Shown here piece by piece: positions 1-13,248 of a stretch of DNA of 64,000 nucleotides. Made by a program: the position numbers and the translations under genes. Origin of the DNA: Gari tellinella (taxonomy: Eukaryota > Mollusca > Bivalvia > Cardiida > Psammobiidae); NCBI GenBank assembly GCA_922989275.2, contig OV277866.1, positions 57,713,246 to 57,777,245 on the forward strand. Reading direction: 5' to 3'. Positions within the stretch are counted from its first letter, which is position 1; every line of letters begins with the position of its first letter. The notes under the pieces are model-generated. The model saw only the letters and a program-made list of their open reading frames with translations, did no database searches and had not been told where the DNA came from.

Positions 1-179
1 AGATGAGAAGGAATAAAGGAATTTATATTGCACAGAGGCGAAGACGTTTTTTTTTTATTTTCTAGTTGAAACACTTGTTGAAAAGGGCAAAATGTTGACG
101 ATTCGTTTCAATCTGTGTGTAGACTTATACTGAATATTCCCGTTTAAACGCACCTCTCACCTTTCAGTCCGAATGGCCA

Positions 180-410
180 TGTACACTCCCTCCCCTGATC
201 ATTGAGCCATCTTGCCTACAATGTTGAGCACTGTTAACATATGGCGCGTAGGCAACCGCCGTACTCAAACCCTTCACAGGTACTCATTTAAACCCCTAGG
301 TGGAGAGGAGCAATTCGCGGTACATGTCTTGTTCAAGAACATTCCTGAACATCATCGGGGATTCGAAAAAAGTCTCGTAGTCAGACCGCTGGTACCGTAG
401 TCCAACGTGT
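180..410 (-). repeat. interspersed repeat, copy 1
   Basis: Matches 53150-53370 in inverted orientation over about 220 bp, including the shared segments GCAAGATGGCTCAATGATCA and ACATGTACCGCGAATTGCTC. The short ORF here (MPTMLSTVNIWR...) also occurs in the other copy with changes, so it is a repeat, not a gene. Class unknown. Confidence 0.7.
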
Positions 411-539
411 TGCCACTGATCTGAACTAAACTTGTTGAACTTTAACTTTTTTAAAGCAAATTAGTGTTTACATCTGTAGAATGGAAACAGTTTAATACTG
501 AAACCCTGATTATGTTTTTGGATTCTGCAACGACCCCAG

Positions 540-1045
540 TGACGTTTAAAAGGGGTAGGACATCCACTGGAGCGACTTCACTGCAAAGTTTGAGGTCCTC
601 GAAATAGCAGAAATCACAAGCACTAAGACCATGACTTTGAAGTCACAGTTACGTTGGACTGGACATGTTTCAAGAATAGAAAGCTTTCGCCTGCCCCAAA
701 ACGCTATGTACGGTGAACTCTCAACTGGCGTTAGAAACAGAGGTGCGATACAAGGACCGTCTGAAAAAGTCCCTCAGTGCTTACCATATCGACCATAGGC
801 AATGGTGAACCCTTGCAGCAGATCGTGACAGCTGGAGACACACCATCAACAAGGCTGCTTTCTCCTTTGAAGGGTCTCGGAGGGCTTTTCTAGTGGCAAA
901 AACACCAGCGAAGGAAAGTCATGGTAGCTGAAGCTCAACCCTGATCAGGTTTTCCAGTGTGTCCGATGTAGCAGGGCATGCCGATTTCGTATCGGACTTG
1001 TTAATCACGTGCGAGCTTGCAGCCGACGTGGGCTGCCTCCTTCCT
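540..1045 (+). pseudogene. decayed LINE (non-LTR retrotransposon) 3' coding end
   Basis: Fragments in shifting frames read MTLKSQLRWTGHVSRIESFR, then YKDRLKKSLSAYHIDHRQW, then LAADRDSWRH, then FQCVRCSRACRFRIGLVNH. These are the post-reverse-transcriptase C-terminal signature (RWxGHVxRM, YKDxLKxSL, R..W) and terminal Cys/His finger of LINE proteins common in invertebrates. At least two frameshifts and several stops break it. The reverse transcriptase core is absent. The clade was not determined. Confidence 0.75.
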
Positions 1046-1984
1046 AAATCTTCGTTAGCGAGATTATGCCATGATGATTGTAGGAAGATGTGTAAAAACG
1101 AAGCTTTCTTATGAGTTAACACGCACCATATATTTTCTCTTGAGTTTATATATCAAGTGCCTAGATATAACTTCATATTGAAGTTACATTTATATACAGA
1201 CTGTAACAACGTACTTTATACGTACAGAAAATATTTATGCTATTTTCATCTGTAAATTATTATTTCAACTCATTGGCCCCTGAAACTCGAAACGGATGTT
1301 TTGTAATTTCCAGTTAAGTCTAGTCCATTAAAGACGTTTAAGGGTTGCTTTCTGCAATTTGTAACGAAATGACAAACAGTGCATACCCGATTTTGGGTTA
1401 CTTCTGATCAGTGTCTTCACTGTTTGCATAGACCAAGTTTAATTTTCACATGTACACTGCTTGTTAATGACGAGTATACTTGTTACTAGGGTTAAATGTA
1501 TTAAAATATTTTCTTCGTGAACACCGTTTTAGCTCTTTCACCGCTACAGGTGCATTTAGACGCATCTTCAAGATGAATAGATAGATAGATTTATTTCAAC
1601 ATAAAACGTACAATAGCATGGCAATCTGTTCTTAAAACCATACGCAGTAAACAATAAGCAACAATATGTATGCTTCAATACAGCAAATATGCCAAGAATA
1701 ACACAAAAAAGAGAAAGGGATACTCTTATTTCCATTGTGATCCTTATATAGATATTCAAAAAGTTTCATTAAAATCCATTCTGTCTGACAATCATAATTT
1801 TCTTTAGTTAATGTTTGTCAAATCTTACTTTGATAAACAACACATGGAAGACACAACCGTGCCAATGCAGATAATGTGGTGAACGGGTTAAAACAGACGA
1901 TAAAAGCTGACGAGGAAATACATAGTAATTCTACAGTAAGAACATGTTGCCATTATGTCAACTTAGCAAGTCTTAATTGGTAAT
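1046..1984. other. AT-rich flank, no gene seen
   Basis: I see no conserved protein, RNA or clear repeat boundary here. Short ORFs at 919-1122 and 1568-1759 look random. Confidence 0.5.
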
Positions 1985-1989
1985 TTTAT

Positions 1990-2432
1990 ATATTGTAATA
2001 CAGGCAATACACCGAGCAATTCTTATTGGGTAATTGTATATACATGTATCTTAATCAAGGTAATACACCGACCAAGTCTTATTTGGTAATTGTATATATT
2101 TTAATCCAGGCAATACACATAGAAAGTTCCTTTTTGTAATTGTATATATTTTCATCCAGGCAATAATGCACCGAGCAAGTTTTATTTGGTAATTGTATAT
2201 TTTTTTAATCCAGGCAATACACCGAGCAAGTTTTATTTGGTTATTGTATATATTTTTATCCAGGCAATACACTGAGCAAGTCTTATTATTTGGTAATTGT
2301 ATATATTTTAATCCAGGCTATACACCGAGCAAGTTTTATTTGGTAATTGTGTATATTTTAATTCAGGCAATACACCGAGCAATTCTATTTGGTAATTGTA
2401 TATATTTTAATCCAGGCAATACACTGAATGAG
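1990..2432. repeat. ~50-bp tandem array, about 9 units
   Basis: The units share CAGGCAATACACCGAGCAAG followed by TTATTTGGTAATTGTATATA and TTTTAATC. Copies differ by small indels, and both strands are open by chance. No flanking gene. Confidence 0.9.
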
Positions 2433-2775
2433 TAAGTTAGGTTTTTCGACACTGCTACACTAAATAGATCATATAAAGTGCTGATCATTGATGAGATGAG
2501 ATGACAAGGGATGATTTCATGAAGATGATTTAGAATAATCCCACCCGCTGCGATACAGCGCATGGGATCAAAACCGCCGATCTGTCTTCCATTTGGTTCT
2601 TGACAGAAGAGATAATATCCGATACATAAACAAAGACATCCCTTCGTATTGCAATTCAGTTCCAGGACTGCTGCAAGACAGGAATGTCTCTGGAACAAGA
2701 TAACGAGAGAAAAAAATAATGAAGCAACACTCATAACATTTCTCCTTCTGGTACAACAGTGTTAAAACACACATA

Positions 2776-3968
2776 TTGTCCCCTGTCAAAAAGCAGAGGG
2801 ATACCGTGCAAGGTGTATCCGTCCGTCCTTGCGTTCGTCCGTCTGCTTGGTTTCAGTCCACAGCTGTATCTCTGAAACCAGTCAACAGAATTTGGTGAGA
2901 CTTCGTCACAGGGGTGCTGTGCCAAAGTAGTTTTCTTACAGTTCAATGGATGTATTCAGGAGTTATTTGCCCTTTACGTGTTAAAAATGCCATACTTAAA
3001 CAGTTTTTACACGCTATGAACTACAGTTTAGCACGGGTTTTAATTATACTTGCATACAATGTCTGTGACTTTTAGTTCTTGGATAAGTGCAATTATTGTC
3101 GAAATGGGATACTTGTGGTGAGAGTTATATGCCCTTGATATATGTAAGAAAGCTTGAAAATGCTTTATTTAAATATTGTTTACACACTAGTGTCTACAAA
3201 CGTGAATGAATTTTGATAAAAAAAAATAATAATAAAGAAAAATAATAATAAAAAAAAACCTTATTAAACTATATGTATTAGTTTTCGAATGAGTTGTTCG
3301 AATAAGTGCGAGTAATTTGCCAAATTTAACAGTTTTCACACTCTAGCAACTACAGTTTTCAATGGGTTTTAATTATACTTTCACTCATTGGATATAGGTA
3401 TATGTTCTTGAAGGGGTGCAATTATTGTCAAAATAGGATACTTGTGGCAAGAGTTAGAAATGCTTGAAAATGCTTTATTTTAGTATTGATTACACACTAG
3501 TATCTAAAAATGTGATTGAATTTTCATGAAAACATTATTGAAATATTTATGGCTATTAATTTTCAAATGAGCTCAATTATTGTCGAAAATGTGCATATTC
3601 GTCAAGAGTTATCTGCCCGTGATGAGTTGAAAAATGCCATATTTAATAGTTTTTTACTCTAGCTACTCAAATTCGCAATGGATTTTGATTAAACTTGCAC
3701 ACAATGTATGTAAATATATATTATTGAATGTGTATAATTACATTGATATCGAATCAAGAGTACCCTGTCCCGGATATACTTAGGTATGCTAGAAAAATGC
3801 CTTGTTTAGGTATTGTTTCTGCTTTAGTGTGTAAAATATTGAAAATATATTTTTATAAAGAATGTAAAAATAATTGATTGTTGATCTATAAAGACAGGTA
3901 AACACCATTTGACCCTCAAACAATAAAGTTTGCCACTTTCTTCTTTACAATCGATGCGGCAGGGGATA
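2776..3968 (-). mobile_element. interspersed element with GGGGATA-type terminus, copy 1
   Basis: Inverted relative to the copy at 9489-11038. One end holds GGCAGGGGATAT (3956-3968); the other has the GTCCGTCC-rich tract and CCCCTGTC. The interior repeats motifs such as AGAGTTATATGCCCTTGA at about 330-bp spacing. No ORF of note; probably non-autonomous. Confidence 0.7.
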
Positions 3969-5084
3969 TCAATAATAATTTTGTGGGAACCATTTGAAAT
4001 CGAGACAGTCCGATCGCAACACCATTTACGAGATACAAAAAACCTATGCCACCGGGAGACATTTCACTTATCTCACGCTTAAATGTATACAGAATTTTGA
4101 TATTTACAACAGCAGTGGAATATTGAAATTATGAAGCACAATCAAAACAGATTGGTGACATCTGTTGTGCGATTATTGAATTAGACACAGTCGAGCATAT
4201 ATACTTGTTTCCCAATAAGCAGGTTTATGCTAAATCAGTAAGTTCTATTGCAAACAGTTTGGAGCCAGATATAATCCATAATGATAATAATAACAATAAA
4301 GACTTTATTTAACAAGAGAGCTCATTTGATAAAATCAATCTTCCATGAGGCCCTCCGCTTATAAACATATACATAAAACCCCTAAATATATCTTGTGTAT
4401 AATGAAAATCGAGCAAAAGTCTAAAACATTGAAGTGTTTTTAGTGTATTATTGAATGAAATCATTTTGATTCGTATTTATTATCGGAATAATATATATTT
4501 AAACAACAACTGTAATTTTCTACGTTATATTGCAATTATGATGCGTTTCATTTCGTTTTGTTGTTGTTGTTGTTGTTTTCCATCGGAAATTACTATATTA
4601 TTTGTATAATGATAATTTAGAATGTATCAAACAAATGACCAATGGTATAAATGTATTTACTTTCTAACAGAAAGTTTATCCTTCCCTACGATTCGTTTTA
4701 TTTTCTCCATACAGGATATATGTGCAATATTACAATACCATCAACATCAAACATTACAAAAAGCATCAAACATGAGATGTGTGGCAAATCAGTATTTACA
4801 AAATAAAGTTGCAGTACCCTCTCTTGAGCAACACTCATGTAAAAGGTTTATTTATAACCATGCCGCTGTGTATTGCAAGATACAAGCAAAGCGGAAAGCT
4901 CCTTTAGAGGATTTGTGCATGAGGTGTTCCCCATGTAAAATGATAATTTAGAATCTATCTAAGGTATTTACTTTCAAGCAGAAAATTCATCCCTATTAAA
5001 ACACGATGATGACGTCATTCTATTGTCCTAACAGTTCTGTCGTTTTCAATACTGGACGGGTATCAATAGTGTATTCTCGCTTAC
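3969..5084. other. AT-rich stretch, no gene seen
   Basis: Contains a (TTG)n microsatellite near 4558-4576 and a 109-codon ORF at 4622-4951. The ORF has no recognisable family, no supporting splice context and A/T-driven composition. I do not support it as a gene. Confidence 0.5.
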
Positions 5085-5160
5085 CGTACCGTATTTGTGC
5101 ACGAGCAGTCCAATATTACTAATATTGGACTGCACGTGCACAAATACGGTACGGTAAGCA
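5085..5160. repeat. near-perfect palindrome
   Basis: The arms CTTACCGTACCGTATTTGTG and its complement enclose a short centre around TCCAATATTACTAATATTGGA. It can form a long hairpin of about 35 bp per arm. Probably the core of a MITE whose ends I could not place. Confidence 0.75.
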
Positions 5161-5225
5161 AGCTAATATTGTACTACACACTAATATTGTATTGCTAGGC
5201 ATGGCTTGTGAGACACACACAAAAT

Positions 5226-5925
5226 ACAGTAAAACCTCTCTGTTTTGACCATTAAACTGTGTGTGAACTACAGTGGAGAAAACGTTATTCTTTGCCAATA
5301 AACGCGTTTACGCTAAAACTATTATTTCCTTGCAAACAGATTGAAGCCTGATCGAACGTCGGGTAACCCGGCGTCTGATCAGGCCTCAAACTGTTTGCCA
5401 CTCAGATTGAAAAAACAATAATAAAAAATGTCAAAAAATGGTAATTTCCTACATTTTAGCGATTTGTGTTTGCGTTTCGTTTGCCATTAACGGGAAAGAA
5501 TAACGTTCTCTGAGAAAACTTTTCTCCACTGTATATTGGAGAAGATCTTATTATTTCCCGTTTAAACGCAAAGGAAAAGCAAACGCATTGTGTGAAAATG
5601 GAGAAAATGACAGCTTGTTGACAATTCTGACTACTTATTTAAATCTGAGCCTAATCAGACGCCGGAAAACTCGGAATCTGGTCTGGCTCTAGAATTGGAA
5701 ATAATAGTTTAAGCGTAAACGCGTGTATTTAGAAAGAATAACGTCTTCTCCACTGTACTTATTGAGTGTTTTAGACAGGTGACTGCTTAAAGTAAAGTGA
5801 CATTAAAACTAAAAGCTCATAGTAGCTTTCTATTTTGCTCTCATCTTGCTTTAAGCTGTCAACTGACTACTATACAATCAATTAGCCGTATTTATGTTAG
5901 TGGTCGTAAAAGAGAGGGTTTACTG
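5226..5925. mobile_element. Tc1-like MITE (CAGTAAAACCTCTC ends) carrying two inserted MITEs
   Basis: Left end CAGTAAAACCTCTCTG at 5226, right end GAGAGGGTTTACTGTA near 5925. Inside are two head-to-head copies of the CAGTGGAGAA family (5271-5531 and about 5532-5755), placed at TA. The first of these contains the GATCAGACGCCGGG-type palindrome core. Confidence 0.75.
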
Positions 5926-7436
5926 TATTTTAGCAGTGTCATGACAAAACCAGACTTACATGTATTGCGCTGCAAACAGAGTAGATTAATAATACGGCTT
6001 CAAAGACGCGATGACTGTTCAAGATATACGCTGTTTGAGACTTACAAGCATCTTCAACATTTTAAACAGTTTTATATTATACAATATGTGGCAGTGTGTA
6101 GCAAACTCAATTTCAGAGTCTAAGACGACAGTCTTTCTCGAAAGACCCTGGAACGTTATCCTTTCACGTTCATCATAGTGTTTTTTAACATTTTCAGCGA
6201 AACCAGGGTTTATTATTTTTACACTATTTTTCAGTAGCAAGTTTCGCAAGTTTTGACTGTTTTGCATTTACTATGGGATTTAAGCAAGTGAATTTGGACG
6301 ATAGATTTATCACGCGTCCTGATTATTTGGACTAGTCTAGAGGCAACAAAGTATTCGAAATGCTCGACACTGTTAGCCTACATTGCGAATAGGAGAGAAC
6401 AACTACATTATATTTTGTAATTGTCATTAAACAGAGAAAAAAAACGTTCAAAATTGCAAATCTTTGCCCCGGCTTACTATACGGGGATATGAATAACATT
6501 TGCTGATCACATTGTCAGCAGTGCAGACCAAGAATGGAACAAGCACTTAAACTTTCCCAAGCGGCATTTAAGCATGATATACACTATTATCAAATTGGAC
6601 ATTTGTCCCACTTGTGACCCTGACAACGGTCAAAACCCTTATACTACATGTACTATACTCGACTAAACAAGCATTTAGTAACAGTTTAGCTTCTCATAAG
6701 AAGCAACTACATCTGACAAGAACATGCTGTTCAATACGTTTCTGCTGTTTCTCTAAACCAATTAAGTAGGGCGTATAATTGCGTGAATGTTTATTATTTG
6801 TTATTTGAATGGCAAATCAAGTTTGCTGTCGCTACAAACCAAAAACAAAAATCACAGTTATGAACGTGAAATAGTAAAAATTGCAAAATGAAGGGTCTGT
6901 TTAGAAGGAACTCTGTTTCTTTCGTTCAAGAACTTATCAAAAGATGAATATTTAAGCAGATGCCATTTTTGTAAAGTAGACGGTATTTGAGCCGGAAAAG
7001 GGTTACGATTCTGACAAACCGTGCGACTGTGTAGGGTCTACACAGTTTGAGAAGCATAAATTGGGTTTCCCTTTGTGGATATACTAATTTCCTATACACT
7101 AATATCCAATTCACTGTAAAATTGTCCACTATGTTAATATCCAGAAAATGTGAATACCTCGTCTACACGTTCCGACATTTTTATTGGCAATGAGTGCACG
7201 ACACGCGACGGTGTAAGTGAAGCAATCCAATATTACCGAGACGAAAGGCACGTGCAAATCAAGGCCATCGTATACCACAGGGCTGATCACCCGTGTAAAG
7301 GATAAGGGATCAATAGGGTTATATTTTAAACTGACGAATTTGCTTTTATTTTAAGAAGAAAACATTAAACTAGGTTTGAATATATAAACGTACGGCTTTC
7401 ATTGAAATATCTGCTGTTTTCAGAAACGTGTTTTAA
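5926..7436. other. AT-rich stretch, no gene seen
   Basis: No conserved protein, structured RNA or bounded repeat recognised. The 108-codon ORF at 5797-6123 is the right half of the MITE next door plus chance sequence. Confidence 0.5.
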
Positions 7437-7439
7437 GTA

Positions 7440-7550
7440 AGATATAAGCCTCAAACGATCCAGTATGTAAAATATTGTACAGTGTTCGGCGCTACGCGCC
7501 TCACACAGTACAATATTTTACATACTGGATCGTTATCGTCTTATATCCTA
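7440..7550. repeat. long palindrome, MITE core
   Basis: The arms around CGATCCAGTATGTAAAATAT and its complement flank TGTTCGGCGCTACGCGCC. Arm length is about 45 bp. The outer parts GATATAAG...CTTATATC also pair. Confidence 0.8.
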
Positions 7551-7591
7551 TACATAATTAGTACATCGATATATCTCAAACCTCCGATATT

Positions 7592-7820
7592 AACCCCAGC
7601 ATTGTCGTGACGTCATCTTTTTTCAAACAATTGTTGTCTGCTTTTAATTCTCAAAATTACATTTCTCGGTGTTTTGACAAAAGAAATATCGATAAGAGTG
7701 CCAAACAGTTTGGATCCTGGTCAGCCGCCGCGTTATGCGGCGTCTGATCAGGATCCAAACTGTTTGTAAATAAGGATTATACTTTGGTGTAGCAGTGAAG
7801 AGGTTAGAATTAATTGTGGC
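7592..7820. mobile_element. TTAA-type MITE with CAAACAGTTTGGATCC core
   Basis: Begins TTAACCCC. Contains a palindrome whose arms read AAACAGTTTGGATCCTG and GGATCCAAACTGTTTG around GCCGCGTTATGCGGC. The right end is decayed (GCAGTGAAGAGGTTA). A relative lies at 51966-52146. Confidence 0.7.
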
Positions 7821-8809
7821 AGTAATATGAGCCTCAATCTCGTAGGTAAATATGTTTGTTTGAATTGCTTAAACACATTTAATTCTATACTCGTCATGTA
7901 ATCGGGTCGTTAAATAAATACTCATGCTGCTGTCTTATCAAAAAGCTTTATCCAAATTTGTAAGTTTGTTCATTTTGAAAAAATGCATATTATAGAACTA
8001 AACCCAAAGATGGCCTTACCCGACTACCATTGTTCTTTTCGAACAGTTTGAATCCTGATCAGACGCTGCAAACGCAGCGTCTGATTAGGATACAAACTGT
8101 TTGACACCCATTTCATATTTCATTTCTTATTGAAAAAATCAAAGTTGATAAATAAAAGCAGACGACAATTGTTTGAAATAGATGACGTCATGGTAGTGAA
8201 GGTTTTAAATGAGTAATTTGAAACGCAAATTAGTATGTAAATATGTTCGCGCTGCTACCATCTCTAGCGCTTGTCATACGAGCGAATAATGTATCTAATC
8301 AAGTAAATGGTCTTGTATGAGTACAGTGGAGAAGGAGTCATTCTTTCAGAATAAACGCGTTTTGTGCTAAAACAATTATTTCCACTAGAAACAGTTTAGC
8401 GAGAATACTTTTTGTCTATAATTGAGGTCAAAGGTTAATGTCAAGATTATGTACAGTGATACGAAAACAAATTGTTTGCCACACACCGTCTTTACAAGGT
8501 GCACGAACACGCAAAATTTGGTATCTCTAGCTGATTTTGTAAACCGGTGTATGGAATACATGTTTTCTTGAGACAGATTTTTAATATAATTGAGTTCAAT
8601 GAACAAGTCCCAGTGATATAACAATGGTATGTGATAATTCGATATCCCAAGATGTACTCACACGCCAAGTTCAATGTCCCTAGCCGATATGGTGTAGGAA
8701 ATATTCGCTACAAGAAGTACATGTACATACGGACGGGCTGTTTTAAGGAAGGTCTGGTATAAAGCATAGTTTAATCACAACAGGTCCCAAAACTTTGCTT
8801 TTGGGATAC

Positions 8810-9117
8810 TATAAAACCCCTCTAAACCGGACATGTGTTGGGACAACATAAATGTCCGGTTTGAAGGGGTTTTCGGCTTAGATGGGTTGTAACCCATAGA
8901 TTGTTTCTAGTATGGAATATAGCTGATCACTTAAAGCAGGTTGAAAGTAAAGCAGAATGCGCTTTAAGGCGCATTCTGCTTTACGTTCCAACCTGCTTTA
9001 AGGTGTCATCTGCTATAGAATATAGAAAATTGGAGCGTTGGAAACGGGACCAACGTTTTTGTCCGGTTTAGAGAGAATTCCGGTTTTTAGAGGTTCCGGT
9101 TTAGAGTGGTTTCACTG
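8810..9117. mobile_element. MITE ending in TTCACTG with AAAGCAGG palindrome core
   Basis: Inverted ends read CCCCTCTAAACCGG and GGTTTAGAGTGGTTTCACTG. The interior (8935-9000) is the palindrome TTAAAGCAGGTTGAAAGTAA shared with the TTAA family, either exchanged or nested. Confidence 0.7.
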
Positions 9118-9488
9118 TACATGTATATAATTGGTTTTCGTCTTGATCGTCAGATTTCGTCAGATGTGTTTCATCTTCATCAGTTTGTAAAGTACAGCAA
9201 TGAAGAAGTATTGAAATACATAAAGACATATTGAATAGATATTAGTGGCAGTTTCGTCACAAATTGCGTGACATTTAAACTGTCAACCCGAGAACCAGAA
9301 TGTCATTTCGAGACGAAACCGATGGTGACATTCTTGTTTTTGTAGGGTTGACCATTTGAATATCACACTAACGGCCACCCAATATTTATTTTATTACCAC
9401 GAGCTCGTCAACATCATCGTCCCATTCGTGTTTTATAAAAATAAAGCGCTCGTCAAATACAGAAATAAAACAAGCATCTTAGAGCTGA

Positions 9489-11038
9489 TATCCCCTGCCG
9501 CAGCGATTGTCCAGAAGAAAGTGGCAAACTTTATTGTGGGAGGAAGGGGCAAATGGTGATCACCTGTCTTTAAAGATCAACATTCAAAAGCTTTTTACAA
9601 AGTTTTATAAAATCCATTCAATTAATTTTGTACATTTTAAAGCCTAAACAATACAAAAAATAAAGCCGTTTGTAGCATTATAAATCTAAGTATGACAGGG
9701 GCAGGTAACTCTTGATTCAAATTCAACAGTAATTAAACACTTTCAAGAACTTATAATTGTGTGCAAGTATTATTAAAAAAAAATCAGAACTGTAGAATTT
9801 GCTAGAGTGTAAACACATTTTCAACTCATCAAGGGCAGAATATTCTTGACTAATTTGCACATTTTCGATAATAATTGAACTCATTCTATAAATAATAGCC
9901 ATAATATATGATATAATTTTTTTTTCAAAATCCATTCACATTTGTACACAATAGCATGTAAACAATAAAGCCATGTTGAGCATTACTAAGTACATAAAGG
10001 GCAGATAACTCTTGCCACAAAGTATCCTATTTTGACAATAATTGCAACCCTTATATTTATATACATCATGTGTAAGTTAAATCAAAATCCATTAAAGACT
10101 GTAGTTTCTAGATGGTAAAAACTGCTAAATATGTTTTTATTTACTCATCAAGGGCAGCTAACTGTTGACTAGTTTCTCCGTTTTCAAAAATGATAACAAT
10201 TATTTGAAAACTAATAGCCATACATAGTTTAAGAATTTTTTTATCAAAATCCATGCATATTTATAGATACTAGGATGTAAACAATATTAAAATAAAGCAT
10301 TGAATAGCATTTCAAAGTACATCAAGGGCAGATAACTCTTGCCACAAGTATCCTTTTTTGACAATAATTGCACACCTTCAAGAACTTTTACTTATAGACA
10401 TCGTGTGCAAGTATCATTTAAATCCATTCATAATTGTAGTTGCCAGAGAGTAAAAACAGTTAAATATGGCTTTTTTTACTTATCAAGGGCAGATAACTCA
10501 TGACTAATTTCTCCGTTTTCAACAATAATCAAATTCATTTGAAAACTAATAGCCATACATAATTCAAGAAAGTTTTTTCAAAAATCCATGCATATTTATA
10601 GGCTCTAGTATGTAAACAATACCAAAATAAAGCATTTTCTAGCATTTCTAAGTACATCAAGGGCAGATAACTCTTGGCACAAGAATCCTTTTTTTTACAA
10701 TAATTGCACACCTGCAAGAACTTGTACTTATAGACATTGTGTGCAAGTATAAACAAAATATGTTGAATACTGTAGTTGCTAGAGTGTAAAAACTGTTAAA
10801 TATGGCACTTTTAACACAAAAAGGGCAGATAACTCATAAATTCCTACAATTTTCTGAAAAAAATTTGATTTCCCACGGTGTTCCTATGATGACAAATAAG
10901 TATACCAAGTTTCATCCAAATCTATTTATCGGTTTCGGAGATACAGTTGCGGACGGAAAACGTCAAGGACGCACGGACGGACGGACAGCCGGACGGACAG
11001 ACCTAAAACAGTATCCCTCTGCCTTTCGGCAGGGGATA
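9489..11038 (+). mobile_element. interspersed element with TATCCCCTGCCG / CAGGGGATA ends, copy 2
   Basis: Starts TATCCCCTGCCGC and ends CGGCAGGGGATA after a (CGGA)-rich tract near 10965-11005. The interior has four or so tandem segments of about 330-360 bp sharing AAGGGCAGATAACTCTTG and AATCCATGCATATTTATAG. Copy 1 (2776-3968) is inverted. No transposase or RT is encoded. Confidence 0.75.
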
Positions 11039-11517
11039 ATAAAAAAACATTAGAGTTACTTGCCCCAATGTGACATTCCAAAAAATGTCTCACAGCAAAA
11101 GAATGTCACACATCCCAGACAGAAATGTCATATAGTGACAGAGATCATGAGACGTTAAGAGTTACTAGCCCTTATAAATGTGACATTCCAATGAATCCCC
11201 AGATCAGGGGGCTCCTTACGGAGCCCTCTGATCTGGGTCTTCACTGTTTGTCATAATACAAAACATTGACAAATACAACCCCTTAAAGTCAGAAATAGAC
11301 TGGACTAAAACGGAATCTGGGATTTTCCATTTGAAGTTTCAGGGAGGAAAGAGTTAAGAGCTCCTGATTTCATTCATATTGGTTTAAGGGTTTAAGTATT
11401 TAACATCATCCATGAATTTTTTTTGGACATTCATTTATGGGGATTTTTTTGGAGAGGGTAGAGGCTCTCTAATGTGCTTCTGTGGAGGAAATGATTTATC
11501 CGCCAATAAGCATTAAG
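11039..11517. other. partial MITE (AGGGGGCTCC palindrome), rest unassigned
   Basis: 11190-11355 is the right part of the GGGAGGAAAGAGTTAA family with its palindrome (GATCAGGGGGCTCCTTACGG). The remainder shows a few short repeats of AATGTGACATTCCA only. Confidence 0.6.
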
Positions 11518-11746
11518 TTAACCCTTTGAACCCTAGTCCCGCATATAGGCGTCCTTTTTAAACAGTGTATATGTGAATAGAGCACTTGTCCTGTGCAAAT
11601 AGTGAATACCCAGATCAGAGGGCTCCACTGATCAGGGTCTTCACTGTGTGCCAATATGCCAAACATTGACAAACACTACCCTTAAACGTCAGACTAAAAT
11701 CGAAACAGGAATTGTCCATTTAAAGTTTCAGGGAGGAAAGAGTTAA
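11518..11746. mobile_element. TTAA-flanked MITE, GAACCCTAGTCCCGC family
   Basis: Both ends are TTAA (11518-11521, 11743-11746), with TTAACCCTTTGAACCC at the left and GGGAGGAAAGAGTTAA at the right. The central palindrome has been shortened. TTAA target duplication fits a piggyBac-type non-autonomous element. Confidence 0.85.
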
Positions 11747-12235
11747 TTCCTCCACTGATGAAAATATTTCCACTTAGTCATGAATATGGAACAATAGAAA
11801 TATTCTTTTATCTTAATACCCGGTAGATGCAAAATGGTAGCTTGAAACAGGCTAAAAGTAAAGCAGAATACTCCTAAAGGCTCATTCTGTTTTACTCTTA
11901 GACTGCTAAAAACATTCAATCATCTTTTAATATTCAAAACAAGCTCTGGGAAAGCGTTAATCTATTACAGTATGTAGTGGTAATAGTTTCCCGACTTGTT
12001 TCAACGTTTCTGCAGTATATAAATGACAACACAAATCACAAATACCCATATCCATTTATTCCACTTTAAGCCTCGTAAGTAGCCACATGATAACTTAATA
12101 ACCATCATAAAAACGAAACTGATCATTTAAATTCTACTTAAGGTTGTCATGTCATTTTCTATATAAGTTAGATTTAGCACGATTTGTGACTATAAGAGGA
12201 AACCTTATCTCGTTCAACACCATATATGCATAGAC

Positions 12236-12482
12236 CTGGGGCCCGTTTCATAAAACTTCTTACGACAAATGTTGTCGTAAGTCAAAACTTTAAAATACAT
12301 TTAAATCGTGATTTCTCTATCAAATCCTGTCTTGTGACATCTTTTTGGAATCGTCTTTTCAAGACGATTCCAAAAAGATGTCACAAGACAGGATTAGATG
12401 TAGAAATAAATAATTATTGAGACTTTTATAATCTGACTTACGACAACATTTGTCGTAAGAAGTTTTATGAAACGGGCCCCAG
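12236..12482. mobile_element. full-length palindromic MITE, CTGGGGCCCGTTTCAT ends
   Basis: The 247-bp element folds end to end: CTGGGGCCCGTTTCATAAAA at the left is matched by its complement at the right, and the centre is GGAATCGTCTTTTCAAGACG. A degraded relative lies at 47485-47683. Confidence 0.9.
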
Positions 12483-12841
12483 CTCTTTACATTTGAAACC
12501 AGTGTAAACCCAGACCAGAGGATCCTATAGAAGCCCTTATCAGGGTCTACACTGTTTGCTAATTTAGAGCAGTATTTATTAAACTACTCAGAATTTCAAG
12601 TAGACTGGTTCATGTTTCGGAGGAAACATAATGACCAACAAGAGTCAGTAAGTGTTGAAAGAGTTAAAGAAGCAAAAATAAACCCTTTTAAACGTGTAGA
12701 CCTGAATGAAGATATTTAATAACAGTTTGGATTTAGATCAGATCCAACATAATGAAAAGCTTTATGCAAACTAACCAGGACACACATTGAAATGTGAAAG
12801 CAAACACTGACATAGATGGATTATAAACATATATAATCATA

Positions 12842-13065
12842 CAGTTGAACTTCGATATCTCAAACTCTGTTGGGTCAAACATACAGACAAACTCTGTTGG
12901 GTCAAACAAATATACCCGTATTTCAAAGTTAAAACATGGCTTAGCCACGTTTTAACTTTGAAATACGGGTGTGTTTGACTTAACCAAGCATGAAATAATG
13001 CAATTCATGTGTCAACAAATCAAGTAGTTCGAATTAAGCGTGTTCGAGATATCGAAATTCGACTG
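12842..13065. mobile_element. TA-flanked MITE, CAGTTGAACTTCGATATC family, copy 1
   Basis: Tc1/mariner-like ends; the inner palindrome has arms CAAAGTTAAAACATGGCTTA and complement. Part of the left arm is duplicated (GTTGGGTCAAAC twice). Other copies: 42309-42480, 48712-48904, 50779-50970, 56721-56894, 58918-59111. Confidence 0.85.
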
Positions 13066-13248
13066 TATTCTAAACTTTCACCATTTTATTGCTTGGTAAA
13101 CCTTAACCACAATGATAGAATTTAACAGGAAGTATCATGTTGAATATAGCAACATGATGTTTAATTTGCAATAATTATATATTGCACATTACGACTGAAG
13201 AGTCCAATATTTTCCACGCATTGAAACAAGTAAAGATCATGTAAGTTC

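Noticed and set aside
2193..2435. Repetitive ORF in the 50-bp array as a protein gene
   Set aside because: Open frames exist on both strands because the unit lacks stops by chance; no start or splice context.
4622..4951. 109-codon ORF as a gene
   Set aside because: No recognisable domain, no splice or promoter context, and AT-driven codons. No support beyond openness.
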